A stretch of DNA of 64,000 nt from Actinoplanes teichomyceticus ATCC 31121 (GTDB lineage: Bacteria; Actinomycetota; Actinomycetes; Mycobacteriales; Micromonosporaceae), in assembly GCF_003711105.1 (NCBI RefSeq), contig NZ_CP023865.1, positions 7,919,001 through 7,983,000 of the forward strand, read 5' to 3'. Positions 34,313 through 43,900 of the stretch are shown here, one piece after another. The position numbers and the translations under genes are program-made. Positions within the stretch are counted from its first letter, which is position 1. Every line of letters begins with the position of its first letter. A model generated the notes under the pieces. It saw only the letters and a list, made by a program, of their open reading frames with translations, made no database searches and had not been told where the DNA came from.

Positions 34313-35305
34313 TCACTTGATATGGGCCGCAACCACCCGAACGAGGTCACTTCCCCGCCGCGCCACGGCGATCCCGGCCGGCAGGAAGACCGGCCCCTGC
34401 CCGTGCCAGTCGGTCACCAGCGCGTCCAGAGCGCTCACGTGCCGGTACGCCAGCGCGCCCCCGGGCGCCCCCAGCTCCCGCGCCCACCGGTGCAGCACCC
34501 GTCCCCGGATCGCGGCGGGCAGCCCGGCCAGCGCCGCCGCCGACAGCCCGCCGGCCGAGCGCGCCCGCTCGTGCGCCTCGGCGGCCAGCTCGTCCAGCGC
34601 CGCGTTGTCCGCGGCCACCAGCGCGGCGGTACGGGCCAGGTTGCCGACCACGGCCGGGCCCAGCTCGGCCACCAGGGCGGGCAGCGCGGCGCCACGGACC
34701 CGGGCCCGGGCGTACGCCGGATCGGTGTTGTGCGGGTCCTCCCAGGGCGCCAGGCCCAGGGCGGCACACGCCTTGCGGGTGTCGCCCCGGCTCACGTCCA
34801 GCAGCGGCCGGCGGAACACCCCGCGCCGCCGCGGCATCCCGGACAGCCCGCGCGGACCGGCGCCGCGGGCCAGCGCCAGCAGCACCGTCTCGGCCTGGTC
34901 GTCACGGGTGTGCCCGAGCAGCACGGCGGCCGCTCCCAGATCGCTCGCGGCGGCCTCCAGCGCCTGGTAGCGCGCGGTCCGGGCGGCGGCCTCCGGGCCA
35001 CCGGGCAGGCCGGCCACCGTGACCGCCGACACCCGCACCGGGTCGAAGCCGGCGTCCCGGGCCCAGGCCGCCACCGAGCGGGCCCGGCGCTCCGAGCCCT
35101 CCTGCAGGCCGTGGTCGACGGTGACCAGCCCGACCCGCCCGGCGGCGCCGCGCCGGCCCAGCACGAAGTGGGCCGCGGCGGCCAGCGCCAGCGAGTCCGC
35201 GCCGCCCGAGCAGGCGACCAGCACGAGCGCGCCGGCCGGCAGGTCCGCCAGGCCGCGGCTGACCGCCGACCGGACGGCGGCGACCGGGGCCGGGATCCGG
35301 GCCAT
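34313..35305 (-). CDS. tilS: tRNA(Ile)-lysidine synthetase
   Basis: Modifies C34 of the CAU-anticodon tRNA-Ile to lysidine using ATP and lysine, so it reads AUA. 330 residues with the N-type PP-loop VACSGGADSLALA at about 31-43, VTVDHGLQEGSERRA, LLGHTRDDQAETVLLALARG and RRPLLDVSRGDTR; the C-terminal helical region is shorter than in E. coli, as common in actinobacteria. ATG 35305 lies two bases after the metalloprotease stop. Confidence 0.95.
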   Translation of the reverse strand: MARIPAPVAAVRSAVSRGLADLPAGALVLVACSGGADSLALAAAAHFVLGRRGAAGRVGLVTVDHGLQEGSERRARSVAAWARDAGFDPVRVSAVTVAGLPGGPEAAARTARYQALEAAASDLGAAAVLLGHTRDDQAETVLLALARGAGPRGLSGMPRRRGVFRRPLLDVSRGDTRKACAALGLAPWEDPHNTDPAYARARVRGAALPALVAELGPAVVGNLARTAALVAADNAALDELAAEAHERARSAGGLSAAALAGLPAAIRGRVLHRWARELGAPGGALAYRHVSALDALVTDWHGQGPVFLPAGIAVARRGSDLVRVVAAHIK

Positions 35306-35307
35306 GG

Positions 35308-36366
35308 TCAGTCGAGCACCGGGTGCGTGCCGTGGACCCGTGCCACCCAGGCGTCCGGATCGCCCAGCTCGGCCAGCCAGGGCAGGGTCAGCGGGGACTC
35401 GAAGACCTTGTTGAAGCCGTCCATCCCGACCCGCTCGACGACGCCGTGCACGAACTTGCGGCCCTCGGCGTACTGCCGCATCTTGACCTCGATGCCGAGC
35501 AGGCGGCGGATCGCCTTCTCCAGCGGGTTGCCGCCCTCGCGGCGGCGGTTGAACTTGGCCCGGATCGACTCGACGCTGGGGATGACCTCCGGGCCGACGC
35601 CGTCCATCACGAACTCGGCGTGCCCCTCCAGCAGGGTCATCAGCGCGGTGAGCCGGTCCAGCACGGCCTTCTGCCCCGGGGTCTGCACGATGTCCAGCAC
35701 CGAGACCCGGCTCTCCGGGTCGCGCAGCGCCTCGGCCAGCGTCCCGACGCCGCGCCGCAGGCGTTCCAGCATGTGCTCGCCGCCCTGCGAGGCGTCGACG
35801 AACGACTGCACCTGGCCCAGGAAGTACCCGCGCATCCAGGGAACCGCGGTGAACTGGGTGCGGTGGGTCACCTCGTGCAGGCAGACCCAGAGCCGGAAAT
35901 CGCGCGGGTCCGCGCTGATCTTGCGCTCCACCTCGACGATGTTCGGCGCGTTCAGCAGCAGTTGGCCGGGCTCACCGGAGAAGACCTCATACTGCCCGAG
36001 GACGCGGCCGGAGAGGTAGGCCAGGATCGTGCCGGCCTGCACCCCGGTCATCCGGGAGCCGATCGCGTCGGCGAACGCCCCGGGCTGCCGGTCCCCGGAG
36101 AGCTTGGTGACCAGCGGAGTGATCACCTGCTGCAGGCCGGCGATGTTCACCCTCGCCCAGTCCCGCCGGTCCACCACCCGCACCGGCGGAACCTCGACCT
36201 GTGCGGCGAGGCCGGTGTAGGCGGCCACGTGCCCGGCCGCCTCGTCGGTCAGCTCCCGCAGCTCGGACACCACCCGAGCGGCCTCGTCATAGGAGACCGC
36301 GGGGCCGGATTTCGACAGCGCGCCCGCGGTCGCGGCCGCCAGATCCCAGTCAACGAACTGCGCCAT
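35308..36366 (-). CDS. Zinc-dependent metalloprotease-like protein (F420-biosynthesis-associated family)
   Basis: 352 residues, no signal peptide. Contains HEVTH (His164, Glu165, His168) in WVCLHEVTHRTQFTAVPW, and a downstream LEGHAEFVMDGVG segment that may supply a third ligand. The family has been labelled 'hydrolase, coenzyme F420 biosynthesis associated' and zinc-dependent metalloprotease, but its substrate is unknown to me. It lies between dacB and tilS exactly as Rv3626c does in M. tuberculosis (from memory). Confidence 0.88.
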   Translation of the reverse strand: MAQFVDWDLAAATAGALSKSGPAVSYDEAARVVSELRELTDEAAGHVAAYTGLAAQVEVPPVRVVDRRDWARVNIAGLQQVITPLVTKLSGDRQPGAFADAIGSRMTGVQAGTILAYLSGRVLGQYEVFSGEPGQLLLNAPNIVEVERKISADPRDFRLWVCLHEVTHRTQFTAVPWMRGYFLGQVQSFVDASQGGEHMLERLRRGVGTLAEALRDPESRVSVLDIVQTPGQKAVLDRLTALMTLLEGHAEFVMDGVGPEVIPSVESIRAKFNRRREGGNPLEKAIRRLLGIEVKMRQYAEGRKFVHGVVERVGMDGFNKVFESPLTLPWLAELGDPDAWVARVHGTHPVLD

Positions 36367-36436
36367 GGAGCCGACAGTACCCGCGCGGCTCCACAGCGCA
36401 CTCCGGTGAAACCCCCCGGTTGTCCCCCGCCGGGCG

Positions 36437-38617
36437 CTACGAACAGCCGCAGGCGACCAGCCGGGCGGCGACCTTGTCCAGCGCCGCCTTGGCGGTGGAC
36501 GGGTCCGAGGTGCCGCTGGCCATGACGGCGAAGGCCAGCACCCGTCCGTCCCTGGTGACCAGCACTCCGGCGAGGGTGTTCACCCCGCTCAACGTGCCGG
36601 TCTTGGCCCGCACCACGCCCTGCGCCGACCGGTTCGGGCTGGGCGTGACGAACCGGGTCCGCAGCGTGCCGGACCAGCCGGCCACCGGCAGCCCGTTGAA
36701 CATCGCGGAGAGCTCGGGTCTGGTGCCGCCGGCCGCCAGCGCGAGTGTCTGCACCAGCAGGTTCGGGCTGATCCCGTTGTGCCGGGACAGGCCGCTGGCG
36801 TCGTACAGGCTCGCCTCGTCGGCGGGCAGGCCGAGCTCACGCAGCTTGTCGAGCATCGCCTCGGAGGTCGCGTCGAAGCTGGCCTCGACGCCGGCGGCGA
36901 GCGCGACCTGCCGGCCCATCGCCTCGGCCAGGGTGTTGTCGCTCTGCTGCAGCATCCAGTCGAGGATCTGCACCAGCGGCGGCGACTGCACCGTGCCGAG
37001 CTCCTGGCCGGGGCTGATCCCGGCCGCCGGGGCCGAGGCGCCGGCCGACGCGCCGGTGGCGCCGGCCGCGGCCGGCGCCTCACCCTTGGCGACCTTCTCC
37101 GACGGCACGCCGAGCTGGTCGGCGAAGGCCCGGCCCGCCGCGAGCGCCGGATCTCTGTACCGGGGATCGCCGCCGGTCTCGTTGTGCACCGGCGTGACCC
37201 GCCCGGCGTTGGTCATCAGCGCCTGGATCCGGGACACCTGCCCGCCCGGCGAGATGTCGGCGGAGTCCCAGCCGACCGCCGTCTCCGGGCCGCTGAACAG
37301 CGAGACGTCCACCGTGACCCGGGTGATCGGGGTGTCCCCCATCGCCTTCTTCACCTGCGCGGCCAGCCGGTCCAGCCGGGCCGCGCCGGGGAACTGGCCC
37401 TTCGCGCCGATCGACAGCGTGGGGTCACCGCCGCCGACGATCACCACCTCGCCCGGCTTCCTCCCGGCCACCGCCCGGGTGGTCAGCCGGTAGGCCGGGC
37501 CCCGGGCGGCGAGCGCGGTCACCGCGGTGAGCAGCTTGGTGGTCGACGCCGGAGTGGTCAGCAGCTCCGCGTTGCGGGAGTAGAGCACCTGCGCCGAGGC
37601 CACGTCGAGCACCGAGACGTGCACGGTCGACCCCAGCGCGGAGGATCCGACCAGCGGGTCCAGCGCCTCCTGGACCGCCGGTCCGGTCGGGGCCCGACCC
37701 TGCGCGGCTGCCGCGACCAGCACCGGAGTGGGTGTCGGGTCCGGCGTGACGGCCACCGGCGCGGACGTCGCCGGGTCGGCGCCGAGCCATTCGTCGACCG
37801 GGCCCGGGCGGGCCACGAGACCGACCGCCGCCACCGCGACCAGGACGGCCGCGGCGGCCACACCGGAGATCAGTTTCGTACGGGAACCGGGGTTGCCCGT
37901 GGTCGTCGGGGCGTCGGGGCGCGGCGCGGCCTTGGCCGGCGGCCGGACCCCGGCGGGCGCGGGCGGTCGCGCGGTGTTCAACGGGACGGAGGCTTTCCCG
38001 TACGCCATGGGAGCCGCCGCCGCGACCGCCTTGGCGGGCTGGGGCGGCGGGCCGATCCGGTCGGCCGCGGGGGAACTCGCATGGCCCGGCGGGTATCCGC
38101 CGGCCGGCGGTTGGCCCGCACCGCCCGACGGGTATCCGGCCGCCGGGGGCTGTGGAACCGCGCCGCCCAGCGGGTGACCGGGCGCCGGGGGCTGCGGAGC
38201 CACGTCGCTCAGCGGGTGACCGGACGCCGGGGGCTGTGGAACCGCGCCGCCCAGCGGGTGACCGGACGCCGGGGGCTGCGGAACCGCACCGCCCAACGGG
38301 TGACCGGACGCCGGGGGCTGTGGAACCGCACCGCCCAACGGGTGACCGGACGCCGGGGGCTGCGGAACCGCACCGCCCAACGGGTGACCGGACGCCGGGG
38401 GCTGTGCAGCCGGGCCGCTCGACGGGTATCCGCCCGGCGGCGGGACCGGCATCGTCCGGTGCGGATCCGGCGCCGGGCCGCCCGGGAAGGCCGGCGCGCC
38501 GGGGTAGGACGAGGGCACACCGGCCGGCCCGGATTGCCACTTACCCGAATCCGGGCGGTCCGCCCCGCCCGACACGCCGTCGTAGTCCGGACCGTTCTGT
38601 GAATCTTGCCTCGTCAC
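36437..38617 (-). CDS. dacB: D-alanyl-D-alanine carboxypeptidase/endopeptidase (PBP4 type) with repeat-rich cytoplasmic arm
   Basis: 726 residues, much longer than DacB without the arm. Residues 1-245 are Pro/Gly-rich and include 6-7 copies of a 14-residue unit (PPASGHPLGGAVPQ). A transmembrane anchor follows near 252-275 (LISGVAAAAVLVAVAAVGLVA), then an extracytoplasmic S13-type penicillin-binding domain: SxxK in PASTTKLL (Ser358, Lys361), SDN in QQSDNTLAEAMG and KTG in RAKTGTLSGV. It trims pentapeptide side chains or crosslinks of peptidoglycan. GTG 38617 has AGGAGG five bases upstream, which decides against longer starts. Divergent from ppa. Confidence 0.92.
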   Translation of the reverse strand: MTRQDSQNGPDYDGVSGGADRPDSGKWQSGPAGVPSSYPGAPAFPGGPAPDPHRTMPVPPPGGYPSSGPAAQPPASGHPLGGAVPQPPASGHPLGGAVPQPPASGHPLGGAVPQPPASGHPLGGAVPQPPASGHPLSDVAPQPPAPGHPLGGAVPQPPAAGYPSGGAGQPPAGGYPPGHASSPAADRIGPPPQPAKAVAAAAPMAYGKASVPLNTARPPAPAGVRPPAKAAPRPDAPTTTGNPGSRTKLISGVAAAAVLVAVAAVGLVARPGPVDEWLGADPATSAPVAVTPDPTPTPVLVAAAAQGRAPTGPAVQEALDPLVGSSALGSTVHVSVLDVASAQVLYSRNAELLTTPASTTKLLTAVTALAARGPAYRLTTRAVAGRKPGEVVIVGGGDPTLSIGAKGQFPGAARLDRLAAQVKKAMGDTPITRVTVDVSLFSGPETAVGWDSADISPGGQVSRIQALMTNAGRVTPVHNETGGDPRYRDPALAAGRAFADQLGVPSEKVAKGEAPAAAGATGASAGASAPAAGISPGQELGTVQSPPLVQILDWMLQQSDNTLAEAMGRQVALAAGVEASFDATSEAMLDKLRELGLPADEASLYDASGLSRHNGISPNLLVQTLALAAGGTRPELSAMFNGLPVAGWSGTLRTRFVTPSPNRSAQGVVRAKTGTLSGVNTLAGVLVTRDGRVLAFAVMASGTSDPSTAKAALDKVAARLVACGCS
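38143..38425 (-). repeat. 42-base tandem repeats in dacB
   Basis: Six to seven units of 42 bases, each beginning CCGGGGGCTG on the plus strand, encode PPASGHPLGGAVPQ. Successive units alternate TGTGG and TGCGG after that start, and the four central copies are otherwise almost identical, so expansion by 84-base doublets is likely. Confidence 0.88.
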
Positions 38618-38770
38618 ACGCCCCTCCTCGCCTGTGGCGTCAGACTTAGGGGAGACTAGCGACATCCGGCACACCGTTGCGCGCGGATCCTGCGGGCCTG
38701 CTTCCACCCCCCGCTTCCCGCCCGGCGGACCGGTCCATTCCAGCGGGCAAGCAAAAGGGGAGCGAAAACA

Positions 38771-39271
38771 ATGGATTTCGACGTTCTGGTTGAGATCCCC
38801 AAGGGGCAGCGCAACAAGTACGAGGTGGACCACAAGACCGGCCGCATCCGGCTGGACCGGACCCTGTTCACCGCCACCCAGTATCCCGCCGACTACGGAT
38901 ACATCGAGGGCACCCTGGGCCAGGACGGCGACCCGCTCGACGCCCTGGTGCTGATCCAGGAGCCGACCTTCCCCGGCTGCCTGGTCCGCGCCCGCGCGAT
39001 CGGCATGTACCGGATGACCGACGAGAAGGGCCGCGACGACAAGGTGCTCTGCGTGCCCTACGAGGACCCGCGCCAGGAGCACCTGCGGGACATCCACCAC
39101 CTGGGCGAGTTCGACCGGATGGAGATCCAGCACTTCTTCACGGTCTACAAGGACCTGGAGCCGGGCAAGTCCGTCGAGGGCGCGACCTGGGTCGGCCGCG
39201 TCGAGGCGGAGAACGAGATCAAGGCGTCCTTCGAGCGCGCCCAGGCCGCCGAGGCCGAAGGAGAGCACTGA
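38771..39271 (+). CDS. ppa: Inorganic pyrophosphatase
   Basis: Hydrolyses pyrophosphate to phosphate, pulling biosynthetic reactions forward; soluble family I enzyme, Mg-dependent. 166 residues with [39 protein letters not shown] containing the metal-binding acidic cluster, and [11 protein letters not shown]. Starts at ATG 38771 with GGGGAG upstream. A strong hairpin follows. Confidence 0.98.
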   Translation: MDFDVLVEIPKGQRNKYEVDHKTGRIRLDRTLFTATQYPADYGYIEGTLGQDGDPLDALVLIQEPTFPGCLVRARAIGMYRMTDEKGRDDKVLCVPYEDPRQEHLRDIHHLGEFDRMEIQHFFTVYKDLEPGKSVEGATWVGRVEAENEIKASFERAQAAEAEGEH

Positions 39272-39297
39272 CCACTCGCTTCCCGCGCACCGCTGAC

Positions 39298-39335
39298 GAC
39301 CGCACCTGCGAGGCCCCGGCCCCGCAGGTGCGGTC
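39298..39335. terminator. Terminator between ppa and eccD
   Basis: GACCGCACCTGCG (39298-39310) pairs perfectly with 39323-39335 over 13 bases around a 12-base loop, between convergent genes. Confidence 0.85.
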
Positions 39336-39380
39336 GTATGGCCACCGGTCCCGGCGGTCGCCGGCCGAGTCGGGAACCGG

Positions 39381-40814
39381 TCAGAACGAGATGCCGCTGA
39401 TCGCGCCGTAGAGCCCGGCGACCGCGCAGGCCACCGGGATCACCGACACCGTGGCCAGCACGTCCAGCAGGTCGGCGGCCCGCCCCAGGTAGGGCGACGG
39501 CACACGGTCCGACCAGGTCACCCCGGCCACCACGATGACCAGGGCGAGCAGCACACACCCGGCGGTGACCGCCGGCAGCACGTCCGCGCCGGCCGTGCCG
39601 AGCAGGTCGGCGCCGAGCGCCACGAAGGTTGCCAGCCCCGCGGCCACCAGCGGCAGGCGCTGCCGCCGGGTGCGGAACAGCCGGGACCGCAGCAACAGCG
39701 CGAGCGCGCTCACCGACAGCAGGAGCCGGGCCGCCAGGGTCTCCGTCCCGGCCAGCGCCACGGCCGCCGCGCCCACCAGGACCGCGTGGCCGAGCAGCAG
39801 ACCGGTCAGCAGGTCGTCGGTGCGGCGCACGGCGGCGAGGACCACGGCGCGGTCCGGCCGGCGGCGGATCGCGTCCAGCGCCGACCCGTCCGGCTCCGCC
39901 GGGACATCGGCGAAGAACTCCTCCTCGGCGGCCACCCCGACCGGCAGGCTGACCGGTGGCATCGGGGTCCGGCCCAGGCGGATCGCCAGCACCGGCAGCA
40001 GCGGGACCCCGCAGACCAGCACCGCCAGCAGGGCCGCCGCACCGGCCGCCGGGCCGGCCACCAGAGCGGTCAGGGCGCCCGCCGCGCCGAGCACCCCGGT
40101 GGTCACACCGGCCGTGAAGACCCGGGCGCCGGCCACCACCCCGGCCCGGCTCAGCAACGCCGCCACCAGCGCCGCGGAGCAACCGGCGAGCAGCTCGGGG
40201 GCGCCGGCACCCGAGGCACCGGCCGGCTCCGCCGAGGCGACCAGGGCCACCCCGCCGGCGAAGGCGTAGACCACGGCGAAGCCCCCGAGCACCACGCCGG
40301 CACCGCCCGCGCCGTACGCCCGGGAAGCGGTCGTCGCGGCGAGCACCAGCACGAGCGCCAGGCCGAGACCGGCCCAGCCCGCGCCGTCGCCCCGCGGGTC
40401 GCCGCCGAGCAGGGCGATCAGGCCGCCGGTCAGCGCGGTCGCGGCCGCGACCAGCGCGGTCGCCCGGGTGGCCGCCGGGGTCCAGACACCGCCGCGCCGG
40501 CGGGCGCCCTCGGCGAACGCCTCGACGACGTCGTCGTACTCCAACTCGGGCCAGTCCTGCTGGGCCGCGCGCAGGTGCAGCACCTCGCCGTCGCGCACCC
40601 CCTGGGAATGCAGGCCCCGGCCGGTCTCCAGGGCCGCACCGTCGGCGCGCCGCAGCACCCATCCGCCGTGCCGCTCACCGGCGTCGGCGAGGTCCTCACC
40701 GGCGTGCCGGAGCACCTCCGGCAACAGCTCGGCCAGCGGCACGTGCTCCGGCAGGGCCACGTCCACCCGGCGCTGCGGGGCGCAGATCGTCACGCGCGCC
40801 AGACCGATGGTCAC
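39381..40814 (-). CDS. eccD: Type VII secretion integral membrane protein EccD
   Basis: 477 residues. The first 95 form the ubiquitin-like domain of EccD (VTIGLARVTICAPQRRVDVAL ... GEVLHLRAAQQDWPELEYDDVVEAFAE). About eleven hydrophobic helices then fill the rest, rich in Ala/Gly/Leu/Val, with a charged loop EEEFFADVPAEPDGSALDAI between groups. EccD forms the membrane channel vestibule of ESX systems. GTG 40814 with GGGAGG upstream is chosen. Divergent from eccC with a 129-base gap. Confidence 0.9.
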   Translation of the reverse strand: MTIGLARVTICAPQRRVDVALPEHVPLAELLPEVLRHAGEDLADAGERHGGWVLRRADGAALETGRGLHSQGVRDGEVLHLRAAQQDWPELEYDDVVEAFAEGARRRGGVWTPAATRATALVAAATALTGGLIALLGGDPRGDGAGWAGLGLALVLVLAATTASRAYGAGGAGVVLGGFAVVYAFAGGVALVASAEPAGASGAGAPELLAGCSAALVAALLSRAGVVAGARVFTAGVTTGVLGAAGALTALVAGPAAGAAALLAVLVCGVPLLPVLAIRLGRTPMPPVSLPVGVAAEEEFFADVPAEPDGSALDAIRRRPDRAVVLAAVRRTDDLLTGLLLGHAVLVGAAAVALAGTETLAARLLLSVSALALLLRSRLFRTRRQRLPLVAAGLATFVALGADLLGTAGADVLPAVTAGCVLLALVIVVAGVTWSDRVPSPYLGRAADLLDVLATVSVIPVACAVAGLYGAISGISF

Positions 40815-40943
40815 CAGGGCCCTCCCGGTTGTCCACAGGGGAACGGATCGATGCTGCGGGATCGACGGCACTTTACCTAGCATGGGCGCGTCGTGATGCC
40901 CCGTGACCGTCGGGGCACGGACAGCGACGGGAGGCGTGCGCGG

Positions 40944-43900
40944 ATGGGCACCGTGGTGATCAGACGGGCCGAGCGGCGGCCGGCGCCGGAGATCCCGGTC
41001 GGCGACCTGCCGGTCGAGCCGCCGCCGGAGGTGCCGCCCGAGGTCGGCGGGCGCTGGCAGCAGGCGCTCATGGTGTTGCCCATGCTGGGCGGCACGGTCG
41101 CGATGGCGATGATGATGGGACAGGGGCGTGGTGGCCCCTACTCGTACGTCATCGGCGGTCTCTTCGGGATCTCCGCGCTGGCCATGCTGACCAGCTCGGT
41201 CGGCTCGGCGGCCGGCCCACGCCGGGCCGAGATGGCCGCCGCCCGCCGGGAATATCTGCGACATCTGGCCACGCTGCGCCGCCGGGTCCGCCAGACCGCG
41301 CGCCGGCAGCAGGCCGGCCTGCTCTACCGCCATCCCGACCCGTCCCGGCTGTGGTCCACGGTGGCCAGTCATCGGGTCTGGGAGCGCCGGCCGGACGACC
41401 CGGACTTCGGCGTGGTGCGGGTCGGGCTCGGACCGCAGACGCTGGCCACGCCGCTGCTGCCGCCGGCCACCCGGCCGCTGCACGAGCTGGAGCCGATGAG
41501 CGCGGGCGCGCTGCGCCGGTTCCTGGACACCTACTCGGTGGTGCCGGACCTGCCGGTGGCCCTGGCACTGCGCGGTTTCGCCCGGATCCACCTGGCGGGC
41601 GGCGAGCCGGCCCGGGCCCTGGTCCGGGCCGCGGTCGTCCAGCTCGCGGTCTTCCACGCGCCGGAGGACCTGCTGATCGCGGTCTGTGCCGGTCCGGACC
41701 GGCGGCCGGAGTGGGAGTGGGTGAAATGGCTGCCGCACGGCCTGCACCCGCGGCGTGCCGACGCGCTGGGGCCGCTCCGGCTGGTGGGCGACTCCGGGTC
41801 CGAGGTGGACGCGCTGCTCGGCGACGTGCTCGCCGGGCGGCCCCGGTTCCACCCCGGCGCACCGGCCGGGTCGGCGCCGCACGTGGTGATCGTCCGGGAC
41901 GGCGCCGGCCCGCTTGCGCCGGCGGACGGGCTCGACGGCGTGACCGTGCTGGACCTGGACACGCCGCCGCCCCGGCTGCTCGACCGGGCCACCCTGGCGC
42001 TGGCCGTGGATCGGACCGGCGCCCTGCACACCGCCACGATGGACGTCACGGCCGAGGCCGGTCGCGCGGACGCGCTGCCGGTGGCCGCCGCCGAGGCGAC
42101 CGCCCGCCGGCTGGCGCCGTTGCGCCTGGCCGGCGCGGCCGACCCGGACGGCACCCCGGCGCCGGTCGAAACCGGATTCTGCGAGCTGCTCGGCATCGGC
42201 GATCCGGAGAGTTTCCGTCCGGCACACGGGTGGCGTCCGCGACCGGCCCGCGACCGGCTGCGGGTCCCGATCGGGGTCACCCCCGAGGGCCTGCCGGTCG
42301 AACTGGACCTGAAGGAGCCCGCGCAGGGTGGGATGGGTCCGCACGGCCTGCTCATCGGCGCCACCGGATCGGGTAAGTCGGAGCTGCTGCGCACCCTGGT
42401 GCTGGCACTGGCCGGCACGCACTCCTCGGAGTCGCTGAACTTCGTGCTGATCGACTTCAAGGGCGGGGCGACCTTCGCCTCGCTCGACCGGCTGCCGCAC
42501 ACCGCCGCGCTGATCACCAACCTGCGCGACGAGCTGCCGCTGGTCGACCGGATGGCCGACGCCATCGACGGCGAGCTGATCCGGCGGCAGGAGCTGCTGC
42601 GCCGCGCCGGCAACTTCGCCGGGCTGCCCGACTACGAGCGCGCCCGGGCCGCCGGCGCGACGCTGCCGCCGTTGCCGTCCCTGCTCGTGGTCTGCGACGA
42701 GTTCGCCGAGCTGCTGCAGCACAAACCCGACTTCATCGAGATGTTCCTGCAGATCGGCCGGCTCGGGCGGTCCCTCGGCGTGCATCTGCTGCTGGCCAGC
42801 CAGCGGCTGGAGGAGGGGCGGCTGCGCGGGCTGGACACCCACCTGTCGTACCGGATCGGGTTGAAGACCTTCAGCGGCATGGAGTCGCGGGTGGTGCTCG
42901 GGGTCGCCGACGCGAGCGAGCTGCCGAGCGCGCCCGGGCACGCCTACCTGAAATCCGGCAACGGGCCGCTGATCCGGTTCCGGGGCTCGTTCGTGTCCGG
43001 GAAGCTGCGCCGGGCGGGCGCCGCCGGTGACGGCACGGCCGGAGCCGGTGAGGCGCGGGTGTTGCCGTACACCACCCGGGTGCTCCCGGCGCCATCCGCC
43101 CCGGCACCGGCGACCGAGCCGGCCGAGCCGGTGCCCGGTGAGCCCACCCTGCTCGGCGTGCTGGTCGAGCGGATGGCCGGGCAGGGGCCGCCGGCTCACC
43201 GGGTGTGGCTGCCGCCGCTGGACCGGTCCGCCTCGCTCGACGACCTGCTCGGGCCGCCGGTGACCACCGCCGACCGCGGGCTGGCCTGCGCGAACCCGGC
43301 GCTGCACGGCGCGCTGCAGGTGCCCGTCGCGCTGGTCGACAAGCCGCGGGAGCAGCTGCGTGACGTGCTGTGGCTGCAGCTCGCCGGGTCGGCCGGGCAC
43401 GTGGCGGTGGTCGGCGGCACGCTCAGCGGCAAGTCCACCGCCCTGCGGTCCCTGATCTGCGGGCTGGCGCTGACCCACACCCCGGCCGAGGCGCGGGTGT
43501 ACTGCCTGGACTTCGGCGGCGGGGCGCTCGGCGGGCTGCGGGACCTGCCGCACGTGGGCGGGGTGTTCGCCCGGCTGGAGGCGGAGGGCGTACGCCGGAC
43601 CGTGGGTGAGCTGGTGACCCTGCTGGCCGCACGCGAGCGCTCGTTCGCCGAGCTGGGCGTCGCCTCGATGGCCGAGTTCCGGCGGTCGCGCGCGGGGGCC
43701 GACGTGTTCCTGGTGGTGGACGGCTGGGCGACGGTGCGGGCCGACTTCGAGGAGCTCGAACCGGTGCTCACCGATCTGGCGACCCGGGGACTGTCGTACG
43801 GCATCCATCTGGTCGCCGCGGCGTCCCGGTGGATGGATTTCCGGCCGGCCGTGCGGGACCTGTTCGGCTCCCGGGTCGAGCTGCGGCTGGGCGACACGTC

